Below are positions 24,403-33,706 of a stretch of DNA of 54,563 nucleotides, piece by piece (positions within the stretch are counted from its first letter, which is position 1; every line of letters starts with the position of its first letter). The notes below the pieces were generated by a model. It did not search any database. It was not told the origin of the DNA and saw only the letters and a list, made by a program, of their open reading frames with translations. The stretch is from Pseudomonadota bacterium (lineage in GTDB: Bacteria; Chloroflexota; Ktedonobacteria; Ktedonobacterales; JADMIN01). The DNA lies in contig JAJPIU010000138.1 of NCBI GenBank assembly GCA_021324535.1, forward strand, positions 1-54,563. Direction: 5' to 3'. The translations under genes were made by a program, and so were the position numbers.

Positions 24403-25893
24403 ATGATCACAATCATGCCATCAACGCCCCCGCCCGGAGAACACCTTCCTGATCCACACAAAGGGGGAGATCACCCTGCACGACGCCTCCGGCAATGGAT
24501 CGCGCAGGCCACGCGGAACACCGTTGTCTATTCGCAGCGATTCCGATCATTGAACCGCAACGCCATCCTGTACCTCATCTCCAACACCATCCAGGCGCTC
24601 ACGGCAGGCGCGCTTGCCGTCCTCTATACGCTCTTTCTGGGGTCGCTTGGCTTTGGCGATGTCTTTATTGGACTGACGCTCTTCGTCGGCGCAGTTGGTG
24701 GCGGCGCAAGCATCCTCCCGGCGAGCGCGCTGGTGCGGCGCTATGGCTGGCGCACCATGCTCTTATGGTCAGACCTGATTGGCGGGGTAGCCATCGCGAC
24801 CCAACTGCTCCATCCAACGCCAGTGGTCACACTGATCACCACGTTAGGCATCGGCGCATCAGCCGCCATCATCCTGGTGCTGAACTCGCCGTTTCTAGCG
24901 GCGCAGAGCGAACCCCATGAACGCGCCGCCCTCTTTGGCCTGAACAACGGGCTTGGCTTTCTGGCTGCCGTCGTGGGCACGCTGCTCGGTGGGCTGCTGC
25001 CGGTCTGGCTGGCGTCGCCCCCTGTCGCCCATTCAGCGATGTTGCTGATGGCGCGTCCCTGGCTGCTGCCACACACCACAGAGCGCATCTATCAGGAGTC
25101 GTTGCTGGTGATGGGCGCCATCGCCGTGCCGTCGGTCATCCCGGTGCTCTTCCTGCGTGACACGCCAGCAGCGCCCACCGTCGAACCAATCGCCGTTGCG
25201 GCGGAACATGAACAGCAAAAGAGCAGTGACACGCAAAGTGACAAGCCTATTCCCATCAACAGGAGGTGGCTACGGCGGAAGATCGCCGAGGCGCACGCAC
25301 TTTTCACAGGGGTGATCGGGCGCTTCTCGCTCAGCCAGTTGCTCGTCGGCTTTGGCGCGGGCCTCTTCTTCCCCTACCTCAATCTGTATTTTGTCAACCG
25401 TGTGGGGGTCTCGGTGGCGACGTATGGCGCACTGAGCGCGGGACTGCTCATTCTCCAGGCGGTGGTCTCGCTGCTCTCAGCTCCCATCGCGGATCACTTC
25501 GGCAAGGTGCGCGCGTCGCTGCTGGCGCAGGTGGCCTCGCTGCCCTTCCTGCTGGCGCTTGGCCTGTTTCCCATTGGGGTGATCGCCGCCGCCGCCTATC
25601 TCATTCGTGGCGCGCTGATGACGGTGACGAGCGCCCCGCTGCAAGCCTACCTGATGGAGATCGTCCCTGGTGAACGGCGTATCGTCGCCAGCAACGTGTA
25701 TAACGTCAGCTGGCAGACAGCCTGGGCGATTGGCGCGGGGATAGGCGGCGCGGTGCTGGCGGTGGGCGGCTTTGCCTCGCTTGCTGGCGTCGCTTCGGTC
25801 TGCTATACGCTGAGCGCGATACTGCTGGCGCGCTGGTTTCTGCGCAGGCCGGGGAAAGAGGCCAACGAAGCCGCCAATCGGCTGATCGCGTGA
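24403..25893 (+). CDS. MFS transporter
   Basis: A 496-residue major facilitator with about twelve membrane helices. A ~50-residue hydrophilic N terminus precedes the first helix (NAILYLISNTIQALTAGALAVLYTLF). The loop between helices 2 and 3 carries the family pattern as LVRRYGWRTMLLWSDLIGG, repeated in the second half as IADHFGKVRASLLAQVASLPF. A ~60-residue charged cytoplasmic loop (EHEQQKSSDTQSDKPIP) separates the halves. The substrate is not predictable; drug or sugar export are both possible. The ribosome site before 24403 is weak and Met5 (24415) is an alternative. Confidence 0.88.
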   Translation: MITIMPSTPPPGEHLPDPHKGGDHPARRLRQWIAQATRNTVVYSQRFRSLNRNAILYLISNTIQALTAGALAVLYTLFLGSLGFGDVFIGLTLFVGAVGGGASILPASALVRRYGWRTMLLWSDLIGGVAIATQLLHPTPVVTLITTLGIGASAAIILVLNSPFLAAQSEPHERAALFGLNNGLGFLAAVVGTLLGGLLPVWLASPPVAHSAMLLMARPWLLPHTTERIYQESLLVMGAIAVPSVIPVLFLRDTPAAPTVEPIAVAAEHEQQKSSDTQSDKPIPINRRWLRRKIAEAHALFTGVIGRFSLSQLLVGFGAGLFFPYLNLYFVNRVGVSVATYGALSAGLLILQAVVSLLSAPIADHFGKVRASLLAQVASLPFLLALGLFPIGVIAAAAYLIRGALMTVTSAPLQAYLMEIVPGERRIVASNVYNVSWQTAWAIGAGIGGAVLAVGGFASLAGVASVCYTLSAILLARWFLRRPGKEANEAANRLIA

Positions 25894-26007
25894 CAGGCGC
25901 CGTGGGCCATTCGTTCTCATGTGCGATAATCCCCATACCGACGTCAGGAGAGAGAGCATAAAGCGAGCGTGCGGCGCATGGGGCATATGATGAGAGCGAG
26001 GTGGCGG

Positions 26008-27705
26008 ATGCGAGAAGATCAAACATTCCCTTCGTTGGAAAATATGCAGGATGAGAACGCCAGGCGGTTGCTCTGGCTGCGCCAATCGGTAACGTTCAGC
26101 GTGAACGGCCAGACGCGCACGATTGAGATGGCGTTACCCGTGCGCCCCGGCGCCCCCGCCGAAGAACTCGAGGCGCTGCTGGATGAGGCCGACGCTGGCA
26201 TGCGCCGCCTCTCACGCCGCCTCGATGCGCACATCGCCGACGCCCAATACGCCGGACGTATAGAACACGAGCAACCGTCGCCCTCTACCAGCGAAACAGC
26301 GCAGTCTCCAGCGCAGCCCGCAACCGCAGCCGTTGCGCTCACGCCTGCCGCCACCCCACGGGAACACCGCCCCGTAGCGCAATCGCAAACACCTTCGCCC
26401 GCTGCACGCCCTGTAGAGCGTCCAGCGGAAGCGCCAGCGCGTCCTCCTCAGACGCCACAAACGCCACCCGCGCCAACGCGACAAACATCCGCCACGCAGC
26501 CATCTGCGGCGCCGGTCGCTCCTCCAAGCCGCCCACAACCAGCAACCGCGCAGCCACCCGCCCGCCCACAGCCATCCATTCCACAGCCCGCACCCACAGC
26601 AGCAGAGGCGGATATGTCGCGCGCGGAGTTTCTTGCAGAGGCAAACGCGCTAGGGTTGAACCCCAAACAGGCGATGGATCGCCTGGGTGTGCGCAGCCTG
26701 AGTGGACTGAATCTGCGCGAGGCGCTGGCGACCTTGCAGCGATTGAGCCTGCGCGCCAATGGAGAAACAGGGACGGCGCCCACCCCAAAAGCCGCTGAAC
26801 CGGCTGGCGCTACGCCCGCGCGTGCCTCCGTGAGCGTGAACCGCCCCGACGCGCGTCAGGCCACTCCATCGCGCCCACTGAGCCGACCGGCGCCTCCTCC
26901 GCCGCCATCCGCTCCGGCCTCGGCGCGCCGTGAACCAGCCACGCCAGCCTATGGCTTTGAGGAGGAGGACGAACCAGACCTCACGTTTGGGCTGCCCGAT
27001 GAGCCGGATGAGCCTGACGATCTCTTCGAGACTCGTGATGCTGGTGATGACTTGGCGCCTCTGGCGCCTGCCAGCCGCGCCGCGTCGGAGGCATTCAACG
27101 ACTTCGACGCCGATGACCCCAATGCGCTCAATGAACTTGACGAACTCTCGGCGCTCGATGCGCTCAACGAGTTTCTGGCGCCGGTTCAGCAAGCGGAAGC
27201 GCCTGAACCCATTGCCAGCGCGCCAGCCCAACAGGCGCCAGCCCAACAGGCGCCCGGCGCGACATCCGGCGCATCTGAGGCTTTGGAAGCCGACGAGGCG
27301 ACCTCGGCCCAGGCGCGGGCGCGTCAGCGTATTCAGGCGTTGCGTAAAGCGCGCGGCGGAGGTATTGCCGTCGCCCAACAGCGCACGGCCTACCGCAACA
27401 TCATCATCGGGCAGATCGGCGAACCCGAGGCCGCCGCGTTGATTCGCGGCGTCTGGCGCATCACACCCGACCGGCTGGGGCCGGAGCAATACGACGAATT
27501 GATCCGATGGGGCAAAGAGGACGACTTCGCCGACGAGGTTCCCCTGGTGATGGCTGCGCTCCGGGTGGAACGCGCAGGGCAAACAGGACAAACAGCGACG
27601 CCAACGAAGTCCGGCGCGCCCACACGTACGCCACGCCGGGCGGCTTCGTCAGCCAACACGGCGGGCGCCGCCGGGCGTGAAGGCGCCCCACAAGCTGGAC
27701 GGTGA
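26008..27705 (+). CDS. Large Pro/Ala-rich protein of unknown function
   Basis: About 565 residues, not recognised. The N terminus (LRQSVTFSVNGQTRTIEMALPVRPGAPAEELEALLDEADAGMRRL) looks like a small folded module. A long Pro/Ala/Gln linker follows, then a compact helical module RAEFLAEANALGLNPKQAMDRLGVRSLSGLNLREALATLQRL, another acidic/Pro-rich linker with a tandem AQQAP duplication, and a C-terminal folded stretch (TAYRNIIIGQIGEPEAAALIRGVWRITPDRLGPEQYDELIRWGKEDDF). The architecture suggests three small domains on flexible linkers, perhaps a scaffold. Start at 26008 is preceded by GAGGTG; the ORF opens at 25969. A long antisense ORF (26650-27591) is a composition shadow. Confidence 0.7.
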   Translation: MREDQTFPSLENMQDENARRLLWLRQSVTFSVNGQTRTIEMALPVRPGAPAEELEALLDEADAGMRRLSRRLDAHIADAQYAGRIEHEQPSPSTSETAQSPAQPATAAVALTPAATPREHRPVAQSQTPSPAARPVERPAEAPARPPQTPQTPPAPTRQTSATQPSAAPVAPPSRPQPATAQPPARPQPSIPQPAPTAAEADMSRAEFLAEANALGLNPKQAMDRLGVRSLSGLNLREALATLQRLSLRANGETGTAPTPKAAEPAGATPARASVSVNRPDARQATPSRPLSRPAPPPPPSAPASARREPATPAYGFEEEDEPDLTFGLPDEPDEPDDLFETRDAGDDLAPLAPASRAASEAFNDFDADDPNALNELDELSALDALNEFLAPVQQAEAPEPIASAPAQQAPAQQAPGATSGASEALEADEATSAQARARQRIQALRKARGGGIAVAQQRTAYRNIIIGQIGEPEAAALIRGVWRITPDRLGPEQYDELIRWGKEDDFADEVPLVMAALRVERAGQTGQTATPTKSGAPTRTPRRAASSANTAGAAGREGAPQAGR

Positions 27706-27715
27706 GCGCCTACGG

Positions 27716-28198
27716 CTACTTGAGGCGCTCACGCAGATAGCGCACCACCGGCTGTTTCTGTCTGTTCCCAGCGATGAGCAACCCAGCGCCAGAACCAATC
27801 AGCACAATGCCAATCAGCACAGGTAGGCTCGTCACCAGTTCGAGCAACGATCCCCGCACGCTGGCATACATGAACAGGAACAGCAAACACCCGCCAAGCA
27901 GGAGCGCAGTTCCCCAATTGAGCAGGCGGTGTCCAAGTGTGCGCGAGGCTATCGAGTCCTCATAACGCGCGGCGCACGGCGCGCAGAGCTGCATATTTCC
28001 ATGTGATGAGAGCGCGCTCCTCGCGTATCTGGTTCTGTAGCGACTCAGGCGCGATGCAGTGGTGCGGGTGGACAAGACTTCATCGTAATAGACAGTGGTA
28101 TCGGCTGGACGCTGCTTGCACAACGGACACAAGCCGGAAACACCAGCCGAGGTGGTTTGTGGCGCTTGAAGTCCTTGTGATCCTTGCGGCATAGACAT
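27716..28198 (-). CDS. Zinc-ribbon membrane protein of unknown function
   Basis: A 160-residue protein. CPLC and CAPC, ~50 residues apart, probably bind one zinc ion. Two hydrophobic helices follow (ALLLGGCLLFLFMYASV and LPVLIGIVLIGSGAGLLIAG), with a short basic C terminus. The start at 28198 has GAGAGGA eight bases upstream. Convergent with the Pro/Ala-rich gene (10 bp between stops) and divergent from alaS. Confidence 0.7.
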   Translation of the reverse strand: MSMPQGSQGLQAPQTTSAGVSGLCPLCKQRPADTTVYYDEVLSTRTTASRLSRYRTRYARSALSSHGNMQLCAPCAARYEDSIASRTLGHRLLNWGTALLLGGCLLFLFMYASVRGSLLELVTSLPVLIGIVLIGSGAGLLIAGNRQKQPVVRYLRERLK

Positions 28199-28341
28199 AG
28201 CTGTTCCTCTCTTCAGAAGAACATGGCGCGACGCCAACCTATCAGACAATTCAGACAATCTAGTATCAGTACGTTTTTCTCTTCTATCAGGTTAGCGCCT
28301 AGCAGGACGACTACACACGTCAGCCAAACACCCCAGCATGC

Positions 28342-28371
28342 TTGGCAGAAACGGCCTGGATCGCATATAAT
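28342..28371 (+). promoter_or_regulatory. alaS promoter
   Basis: TTGGCA, 18 nt, TATAAT, about 85 nt upstream of the probable alaS ATG at 28456. The leader is too short for a T-box and no T-box sequence is seen. Confidence 0.7.
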
Positions 28372-28455
28372 GAACGGGTATGTCACGTGTGTGATATAGA
28401 TTGATTGTCCCATGTTAGCCGTTCACAAACAACCTGGATTGACGAGGGCGAACGT

Positions 28456-31425
28456 ATGCCAGCGAAACGGTCGCGGCCCCGCTCGATTGAGCGACCGGGA
28501 AAACCCACCGACCACACTCCCACCTTCACATCTCTGCCCTACCGCCTGAGCGCCGACGCCACCAAAGCGCGTCGCGCATCTCAGATGAATACGGCCACGC
28601 ACACCGCCGCGACTAACGACGCCCCCACGGCTATGGCGTCGGCTGGACGTACGGCGCGCGCCGCCAAAGCGGGCGAGACGGCGAAGGCAGGAAAGGCCGC
28701 CGGGCAGGCTGGCAAAACACGCGCCCCCAAACACGCGAACGGATCGGGCGGCGCCGATGGTTCACTGAGCGATGGAGGTATTCCCTCCTTGACGGGCGCC
28801 GAGATTCGCGAACGCTTCCTCAGCTATTTCGAGCAACGCGATCACCTGCGCATGGCGTCGGCCTCGCTCGTCTCACGCGATCCAACGGTGCTTTTCACCG
28901 TCGCGGGCATGCAGCAGATGATCCCCTTCTTCCTGGGGCAGGAGCAGCCGCCGCGCAAGCGCCTGACCACCGCACAGAAGGTCTACCGTACCATTGACAT
29001 TGAAGAAGTAGGCGACTCCTCGCATCTGACGTTCTTCGAGATGCTTGGCAACTTCTCGGTGGGCGACTATTTCAAGCGCGAGGCCATCGCCTTTGCTTGG
29101 GAGTTGCTGACCCAGGGCTACGGCATTCCTGCGACGCGCCTCTTCCCGACGGTGCATCCCGACGACGCCGAAGCGCCGCGTCTCTGGCAAGAGATCGCGG
29201 GGATTCCCGACGCGGAGATCACACGGCTCTCGGATAACTGGTGGGGGCCGCCAGGGGATCGCGGCCCGTGCGGCCCTGATTCGGAGATTTACTTTGATCG
29301 CGGCGCGGCCTATGGCTGCGGGCGACCCGACTGCGCCCCTGGCTGTGAGCATTGCGACCGCTACCTGGAGATCTGGAACCTCGTGTTCATGCAGTATTAC
29401 CAGGATGCGGATGGCAATCGCACGCTGCTCAAGCAGCCCAATATTGATACTGGCATGGGGCTGGAACGGTTGGCGTCGGTCTTGCAGGGCAAAGAATCGG
29501 TCTACGACACCGACCTCTTCCGCACGATCATTGACGCGGTGGCGCACATCTGTGGCATCACCTATGGAGAGAACCCTGCGCACGACCGCGCGCTGCGGGT
29601 GATTGCCGATCACGGGCGTGGTCTCACCTTCCTGGCGGGAGATGGCATCTTGCCGAGCACCACCGGGCGAGGCTACGTCTTCCGGCGGGTGTTGCGGCGT
29701 GCAGCGCTTTTTGGCAGGCGGCTTGGGCTGGATCGTCCCTTCCTGGGGGATGTGGCCGATGTCGTGATTGGCCTGATGGGGTCACATTACACCGAACTGG
29801 TCGAGCGGCGCGACCAGATCGTCGAAGTGCTGACATCGGAGGAGCGGCGGTTCAACAAGACGCTCACCGTGGGGTTGCAAGTGCTGACGCGCGAGCTAGA
29901 CGAGTTGGCGCGCACAGAACAGCGTGAGGTACCCGGTCGGTTGGCCTTCAGGCTCCATGATACGCATGGCTTCCCCCTCGAACTCACCGAGGAGATCGCG
30001 CGGGAACGCGGCATGACCGTGGATCGCGCGGGCTTTGAGAGCGCCATGCTCGAACAAAAAGAACGAGCGCGTCAAGAGAAGGCGTTCGTTCGCGAGCGAG
30101 AGGAGGAGGCATGGACGCAACTGATCAAGGGCCTACCCGCGACCCGCTTCACGGGCTTCGAGGGCGTGAACGGCGAAAGCCAGGTAGTCGCGCTCATGGT
30201 GAACGGCGCGCCAGTGGACGAGGTGAGCGCGCCGGATATGGCGACCGTCGTGTTGGCGGAGACACCGTTCTACGCCGAGATGGGCGGCCAGATCGGCGAC
30301 CGGGGCGTGATCGGCGGCCCGACGGGGCTGTTCGAAGTGACCGACACCCAGCGGCCCGTCCCTGGGCTGATCGCCCACTACGGGCAGATGATCGAAGGCC
30401 ACCTGCGGATCGATTCGGAGGTGCGCGCCCAGGTAGACCAGCGGCGTCGTCGCGCGATTATGCGCAACCACAGCGCCACCCATCTGCTGCATCGCGCCCT
30501 GAAAGATATTCTGGGCGAACAGGTCAACCAGAAGGGCAGCCTGGTCGCGCCCGACTATCTCCGTTTCGATTTCAACCTGTCGCGCCCGCTGACGACCGAG
30601 GAGCTACGCGAACTCGACCGCCGCGTGAGCGATTGGATTCTCGAAGACCTCCCCGTGACGACCGAGATTATGCCCTACAAAGAGGCGATCGCGACCGGCG
30701 CGATGGCGCTTTTCGGCGAGAAGTATGGGGACGAGGTGCGCGTGGTGACGATGGGGTCGAGCAAAGAACTGTGCGGCGGGACTCACGTCGCGGCGACGGG
30801 CCAGATCGGCATCTATCTGACGACGCAAGAGGCCAGCGTGGGCGCGAATCTGCGCCGTATCGTCGCGCTGACGGGGACGGGCGCCGACACCTACCTCCGT
30901 TCGCGCAACGAGACCGTGAGCGCGCTGACCGCCCGTTTGCAAACGACACCCGACGATCTGCTCACACGCATCCAAACCTTCCAGGAGGAACTCGCCCAGG
31001 CGCGCAAGCAACTCGCCCAGGCGCAGCGCCAACAGGCCCGCGTGGAAGCCGAGCGGATCGCCGCTTCGGCGACGAGCGTGCGGGGCGTCAAGGTGGCGAC
31101 GGGAGCGGTTTCCGTGCGCGACGACCAGACGCTCCGCGAGATGGGCGATATGGCGCGCGCGCTGATCAGTTCGGGAGTGATCGCGCTGGTGAACCAGGGC
31201 GGTCAGGGCGGCCAGACGCGGTTCATCGTGACGGTGGACGAGGCGCTGACCACTCGTGGGTTGGACGCAGGGAAGATCGCTTCGGCGCTGGGCGCGCGGC
31301 TGGGGGGCAAGGGCGGCGGGCGCCCCACCTCGGCGCAGGGTGGCGCGCCCGCCACGACAGACACGGCAGCTCTTCAGGCGGCGTTCGGCGCCGTCCGTGA
31401 GTACGTCGAAGAGCACGCGGGGTAA
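28456..31425 (+). CDS. alaS: Alanyl-tRNA synthetase with N-terminal extension
   Basis: AlaRS charges tRNA-Ala and hydrolyses mis-charged Ser/Gly-tRNA. The catalytic core begins at GAEIRERFLSYFEQRDHLRMASASLVSRDPTVLFTVAGM and includes TFFEMLGNFSVGDYFKREAI. The editing domain is present with HSATHLLH and the distal Cys-His zinc motif CGGTHVAATG. A coiled-coil and C-Ala domain close the protein. Unusually, ~115 residues precede the core, rich in Ala, Lys, Gly and Thr (for example KAGETAKAGKAAGQAGK) and probably disordered. Start taken at ATG 28456 (GAGGGCGAACGT upstream); the ORF opens at a TTG at 28405 and internal Met codons in the extension are also possible. Promoter upstream and terminator downstream suggest a single-gene transcript. 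Confidence 0.95.
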   Translation: MPAKRSRPRSIERPGKPTDHTPTFTSLPYRLSADATKARRASQMNTATHTAATNDAPTAMASAGRTARAAKAGETAKAGKAAGQAGKTRAPKHANGSGGADGSLSDGGIPSLTGAEIRERFLSYFEQRDHLRMASASLVSRDPTVLFTVAGMQQMIPFFLGQEQPPRKRLTTAQKVYRTIDIEEVGDSSHLTFFEMLGNFSVGDYFKREAIAFAWELLTQGYGIPATRLFPTVHPDDAEAPRLWQEIAGIPDAEITRLSDNWWGPPGDRGPCGPDSEIYFDRGAAYGCGRPDCAPGCEHCDRYLEIWNLVFMQYYQDADGNRTLLKQPNIDTGMGLERLASVLQGKESVYDTDLFRTIIDAVAHICGITYGENPAHDRALRVIADHGRGLTFLAGDGILPSTTGRGYVFRRVLRRAALFGRRLGLDRPFLGDVADVVIGLMGSHYTELVERRDQIVEVLTSEERRFNKTLTVGLQVLTRELDELARTEQREVPGRLAFRLHDTHGFPLELTEEIARERGMTVDRAGFESAMLEQKERARQEKAFVREREEEAWTQLIKGLPATRFTGFEGVNGESQVVALMVNGAPVDEVSAPDMATVVLAETPFYAEMGGQIGDRGVIGGPTGLFEVTDTQRPVPGLIAHYGQMIEGHLRIDSEVRAQVDQRRRRAIMRNHSATHLLHRALKDILGEQVNQKGSLVAPDYLRFDFNLSRPLTTEELRELDRRVSDWILEDLPVTTEIMPYKEAIATGAMALFGEKYGDEVRVVTMGSSKELCGGTHVAATGQIGIYLTTQEASVGANLRRIVALTGTGADTYLRSRNETVSALTARLQTTPDDLLTRIQTFQEELAQARKQLAQAQRQQARVEAERIAASATSVRGVKVATGAVSVRDDQTLREMGDMARALISSGVIALVNQGGQGGQTRFIVTVDEALTTRGLDAGKIASALGARLGGKGGGRPTSAQGGAPATTDTAALQAAFGAVREYVEEHAG

Positions 31426-31445
31426 GGTTTCACCTATCCCCCATG

Positions 31446-31471
31446 CCCCCTTCCCAATATTGGGAAGGGGG
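31446..31471 (+). terminator. alaS terminator (family B-like palindrome)
   Basis: A perfect 26-nt palindrome (CCCCCTTCCCAAT / ATTGGGAAGGGGG) followed by TTTGCTTAT, 21 bp after the alaS stop. Sequence resembles the family B repeats. Confidence 0.75.
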
Positions 31472-31544
31472 TTTGCTTATGCTTATATGAAAACAACAAG
31501 AACGAACGTTTTTGTGATTCTCCACTTTTCATACAGCCAAGCCA

Positions 31545-31573
31545 TTGACACCATGACATCGAGCAGGTATACT
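31545..31573 (+). promoter_or_regulatory. Near-consensus sigma-70 promoter of the secreted-protein locus
   Basis: TTGACA, exactly 17 nt, TATACT: the best promoter match in the window. The predicted start is ~170 nt before the ATG at 31751. The leader contains a CCTCAA/TTGAGG hairpin near 31655-31673 whose role is unknown. Confidence 0.75.
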
Positions 31574-31750
31574 ACTTCCCAAGCAGCAAATAGGCGCCAT
31601 TGCTGTCCAACATATTGTGCGCAAGTGGATGCGCTTTGTCGTGTGTGATCTTCATGCCTCAAATCTTTCTTGAGGTGATCGTCTTACTGTGTCTTGCTCT
31701 TTGTCGAGATCAGCTATACAAGCTGAAGTCACCGAGGAGGAAGTCACCTT

Positions 31751-32927
31751 ATGCTTCGTCTTCATTTCCTGTGGCGACTGGCATTGACTGGTATCGTCCA
31801 CTGGCGCGCTGGTCGCACTTTTTGTGCTATGGGCTTGCTTCCATGCGCCCGGTATATCCGCCCAGGGCAACGCAAATATGATTCCTCTCTGCCCGACCGC
31901 TATTGCCACTGGCTCTCCACATATCCCTTTGGGGTGCATAGGCGGCCAAAGTCTTGGCGGCCACTCCTGGTATATGGAATCAGAGCAGGGATATATGTCG
32001 TCACTGGGAGCCAACGACGCCTCCTGGTATAGCAACGACTGCGCCTACAGCGGCCAGGACTTTCTCACCGTCCTCAACTGGGGACGCCCTGGCCTCAATA
32101 ATGGTGTCTATTCGGTACTCGATCATAACAGTGTCTATCAGTCCTACACGCTGGTAGTCGGCTATACCGAACAATACATCCAGGCGTGGTATAACAACGT
32201 CTTATCCTGCCCCATGATGACGTTGATGGTTGGCACATCCAACAGCTATGAATGCTACAATGGAACCTATAATCCCTCTTGTAGCGTCTATACTGCGGGG
32301 GTAGACTGGGATAACGCCATCCACAGCGTGATGAACTGGGTAGCGTCGCATCACTACGATACACGCATCACTATCTGGGGTGGTGATGATCTCGAAGGCG
32401 AGTGGGATCAGTGGACGGGCGGCTCTGGTTGCCCCGCGGAGCCGACAACGCTTGATTTCCTGAACGGGGTCGCCAATCAGGAGGCAACCTACTCCCCTCA
32501 TGCGTTGCTCGGCGATTACGGTGACGCCAGCACTGGCATTGGAAACAATCAGTGTAACTTCTCCCCTGGAGTATGGACCGAGAACGATGTGTATCAAGCC
32601 TCCTGGGGGATTGGTTGGGATGTGCCCATCCCAGAGCTGTATCAGAACGCTTCCTACCAGGGGTATCAATTCAACGCCTGGTCGCAGGTCTTCAAGGATT
32701 ATCAAGGCCAGAAGTACGAGTTTTATGGCGTGATGACGGAATGCTCCGAGGTTGACCCACTGCCTAGCGGGCAGTGCTACAACCAGCGTAATGAGACGTG
32801 CGAGTGGAGTCCAACCATCGCAATGACCAACGTCAACGCCAAGCAGGAGTTCGGTACGTGGCCATATCAGGATGTCACCAATATCCGCTGGCAGGATGAT
32901 TCGCCCTCCGGCAACAATGGCTGTTGA
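31751..32927 (+). pseudogene. Secreted protein of unknown function with apparent frameshift in the signal peptide
   Basis: The ORF caller starts this at a GTG at 31824 (367 aa), but the ATG at 31751, in another frame, has a strong ribosome site (GAGGAGGA, nine-base spacer). From it one reads MLRLHFLWRLALTGIV; one shift near 31788-31806 continues into STGALVALFVLWACFHAPGISAQG, together a normal signal peptide. The mature part (~340 aa) is Trp/Tyr/Asn/Cys-rich and looks folded and extracellular, with motifs VLNWGRPG, GVDWDNAIHSVMNWV and ITIWGGDDLEGEWDQW. A glycoside-hydrolase-like barrel is possible but I do not recognise a family. GC is visibly lower than in neighbouring genes, which suggests transfer. 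The body is intact, so the shift may be a sequencing error, a recent mutation or programmed. Confidence 0.6.
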
Positions 32928-33006
32928 TGAATCGCTCTCGCGCCTCGCGCTCCTTGCATAGCATGAGGCGCTCCTTGCCGTGTCTCTGTTGAAAGGAAGA
33001 CAAACT

Positions 33007-33648
33007 ATGAGCAAGTCGCGCAATACGAACAACGCCTCCCGTCCGTCACGTCCACCCGTTGCCCCACGTGACCCTGTACGCTCTCGCACGCGCCGCCTGC
33101 TGCTAGGCGCCGTCATCGCCGTGGTCATCAGCCTGGGCGTCACGGGAACCATTCTGGCTGCCAGTGGCGCGGGAGGCCACCCCACCCTGACGCTCAAAGA
33201 GCAACGACTGGCGCAGTATGCCACCCAACAAGCATTGGCGCACAACCACATCGCTGCCACCAAAGGGCCGGAAGTTCCCACAGCTGCATCGTGCCCTGAT
33301 CCTACGTTTTCGCAACCAGGTATCAGTTACAACTTCAATCCCGACTTTTCGATTGAGCATACCATCAACGTCGCCAACGTTGAACCACTCAAGAATGCCC
33401 CTGCATATAAATACATAGTGTATGCGGGCTATCAGGCGACTAATGCACAGCAAGGTATGATCATCGTCATGCGGATGGATGTTGATCCTTGCCTGAAGAC
33501 CTCAAAGGGTAGCGTCTTCCATACCTACCTGACGCCATATCAGCGCGGCGGCGTTACGCTTACTGCGCTCAACGGCGAGGTTGTCACCTTCACCACCAGC
33601 GGCGGCGCGTCGGGTAGCTTCAACTTCGTAATGGGGCAATTCCTGTAG
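33007..33648 (+). CDS. Unknown signal-anchored extracellular protein
   Basis: A 213-residue protein, not recognised. A basic, Pro/Ser-rich cytoplasmic start (~38 residues, with SRTRRLLLG) leads into one membrane helix or uncleaved signal (LLLGAVIAVVISLGVTGTILAASGAG). The rest is extracytoplasmic, with two cysteines (SCPDPTF and VDPCLK) and beta-rich sequence. AAAGGAAG lies eight bases before the ATG at 33007. It follows the secreted protein by 79 nt with no promoter or terminator between, so the two probably form an operon and act at the cell surface. Confidence 0.72.
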   Translation: MSKSRNTNNASRPSRPPVAPRDPVRSRTRRLLLGAVIAVVISLGVTGTILAASGAGGHPTLTLKEQRLAQYATQQALAHNHIAATKGPEVPTAASCPDPTFSQPGISYNFNPDFSIEHTINVANVEPLKNAPAYKYIVYAGYQATNAQQGMIIVMRMDVDPCLKTSKGSVFHTYLTPYQRGGVTLTALNGEVVTFTTSGGASGSFNFVMGQFL

Positions 33649-33668
33649 ACATATTTGGGTCTTTCACT

Positions 33669-33696
33669 CCCCTGCCCTTGAAGCTAAGGGCAGGGG
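33669..33696. terminator. Bidirectional terminator hairpin
   Basis: Perfect 11-bp arms CCCCTGCCCTT / AAGGGCAGGGG, 6-nt loop, then ATATGTTTCTTT. Lies between the convergent secreted-protein operon and pdxH. Confidence 0.8.
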
Positions 33697-33706
33697 ATAT
33701 GTTTCT

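Noticed and set aside
26650-27591. 313-aa minus-strand ORF antisense to the Pro/Ala-rich gene
   Set aside because: Arg/Gly-rich composition typical of the complement of a GC-rich gene; no ribosome site, no homology. Same reasoning for 2287-2934 +, 12262-13224 -, 19206-20117 +, 30111-31400 +, 30604-31416 - and 53444-54553 +.
28199-28455. T-box riboswitch upstream of alaS
   Set aside because: The leader from the TATAAT promoter to the start is under 90 nt and has no T-box sequence or antiterminator.
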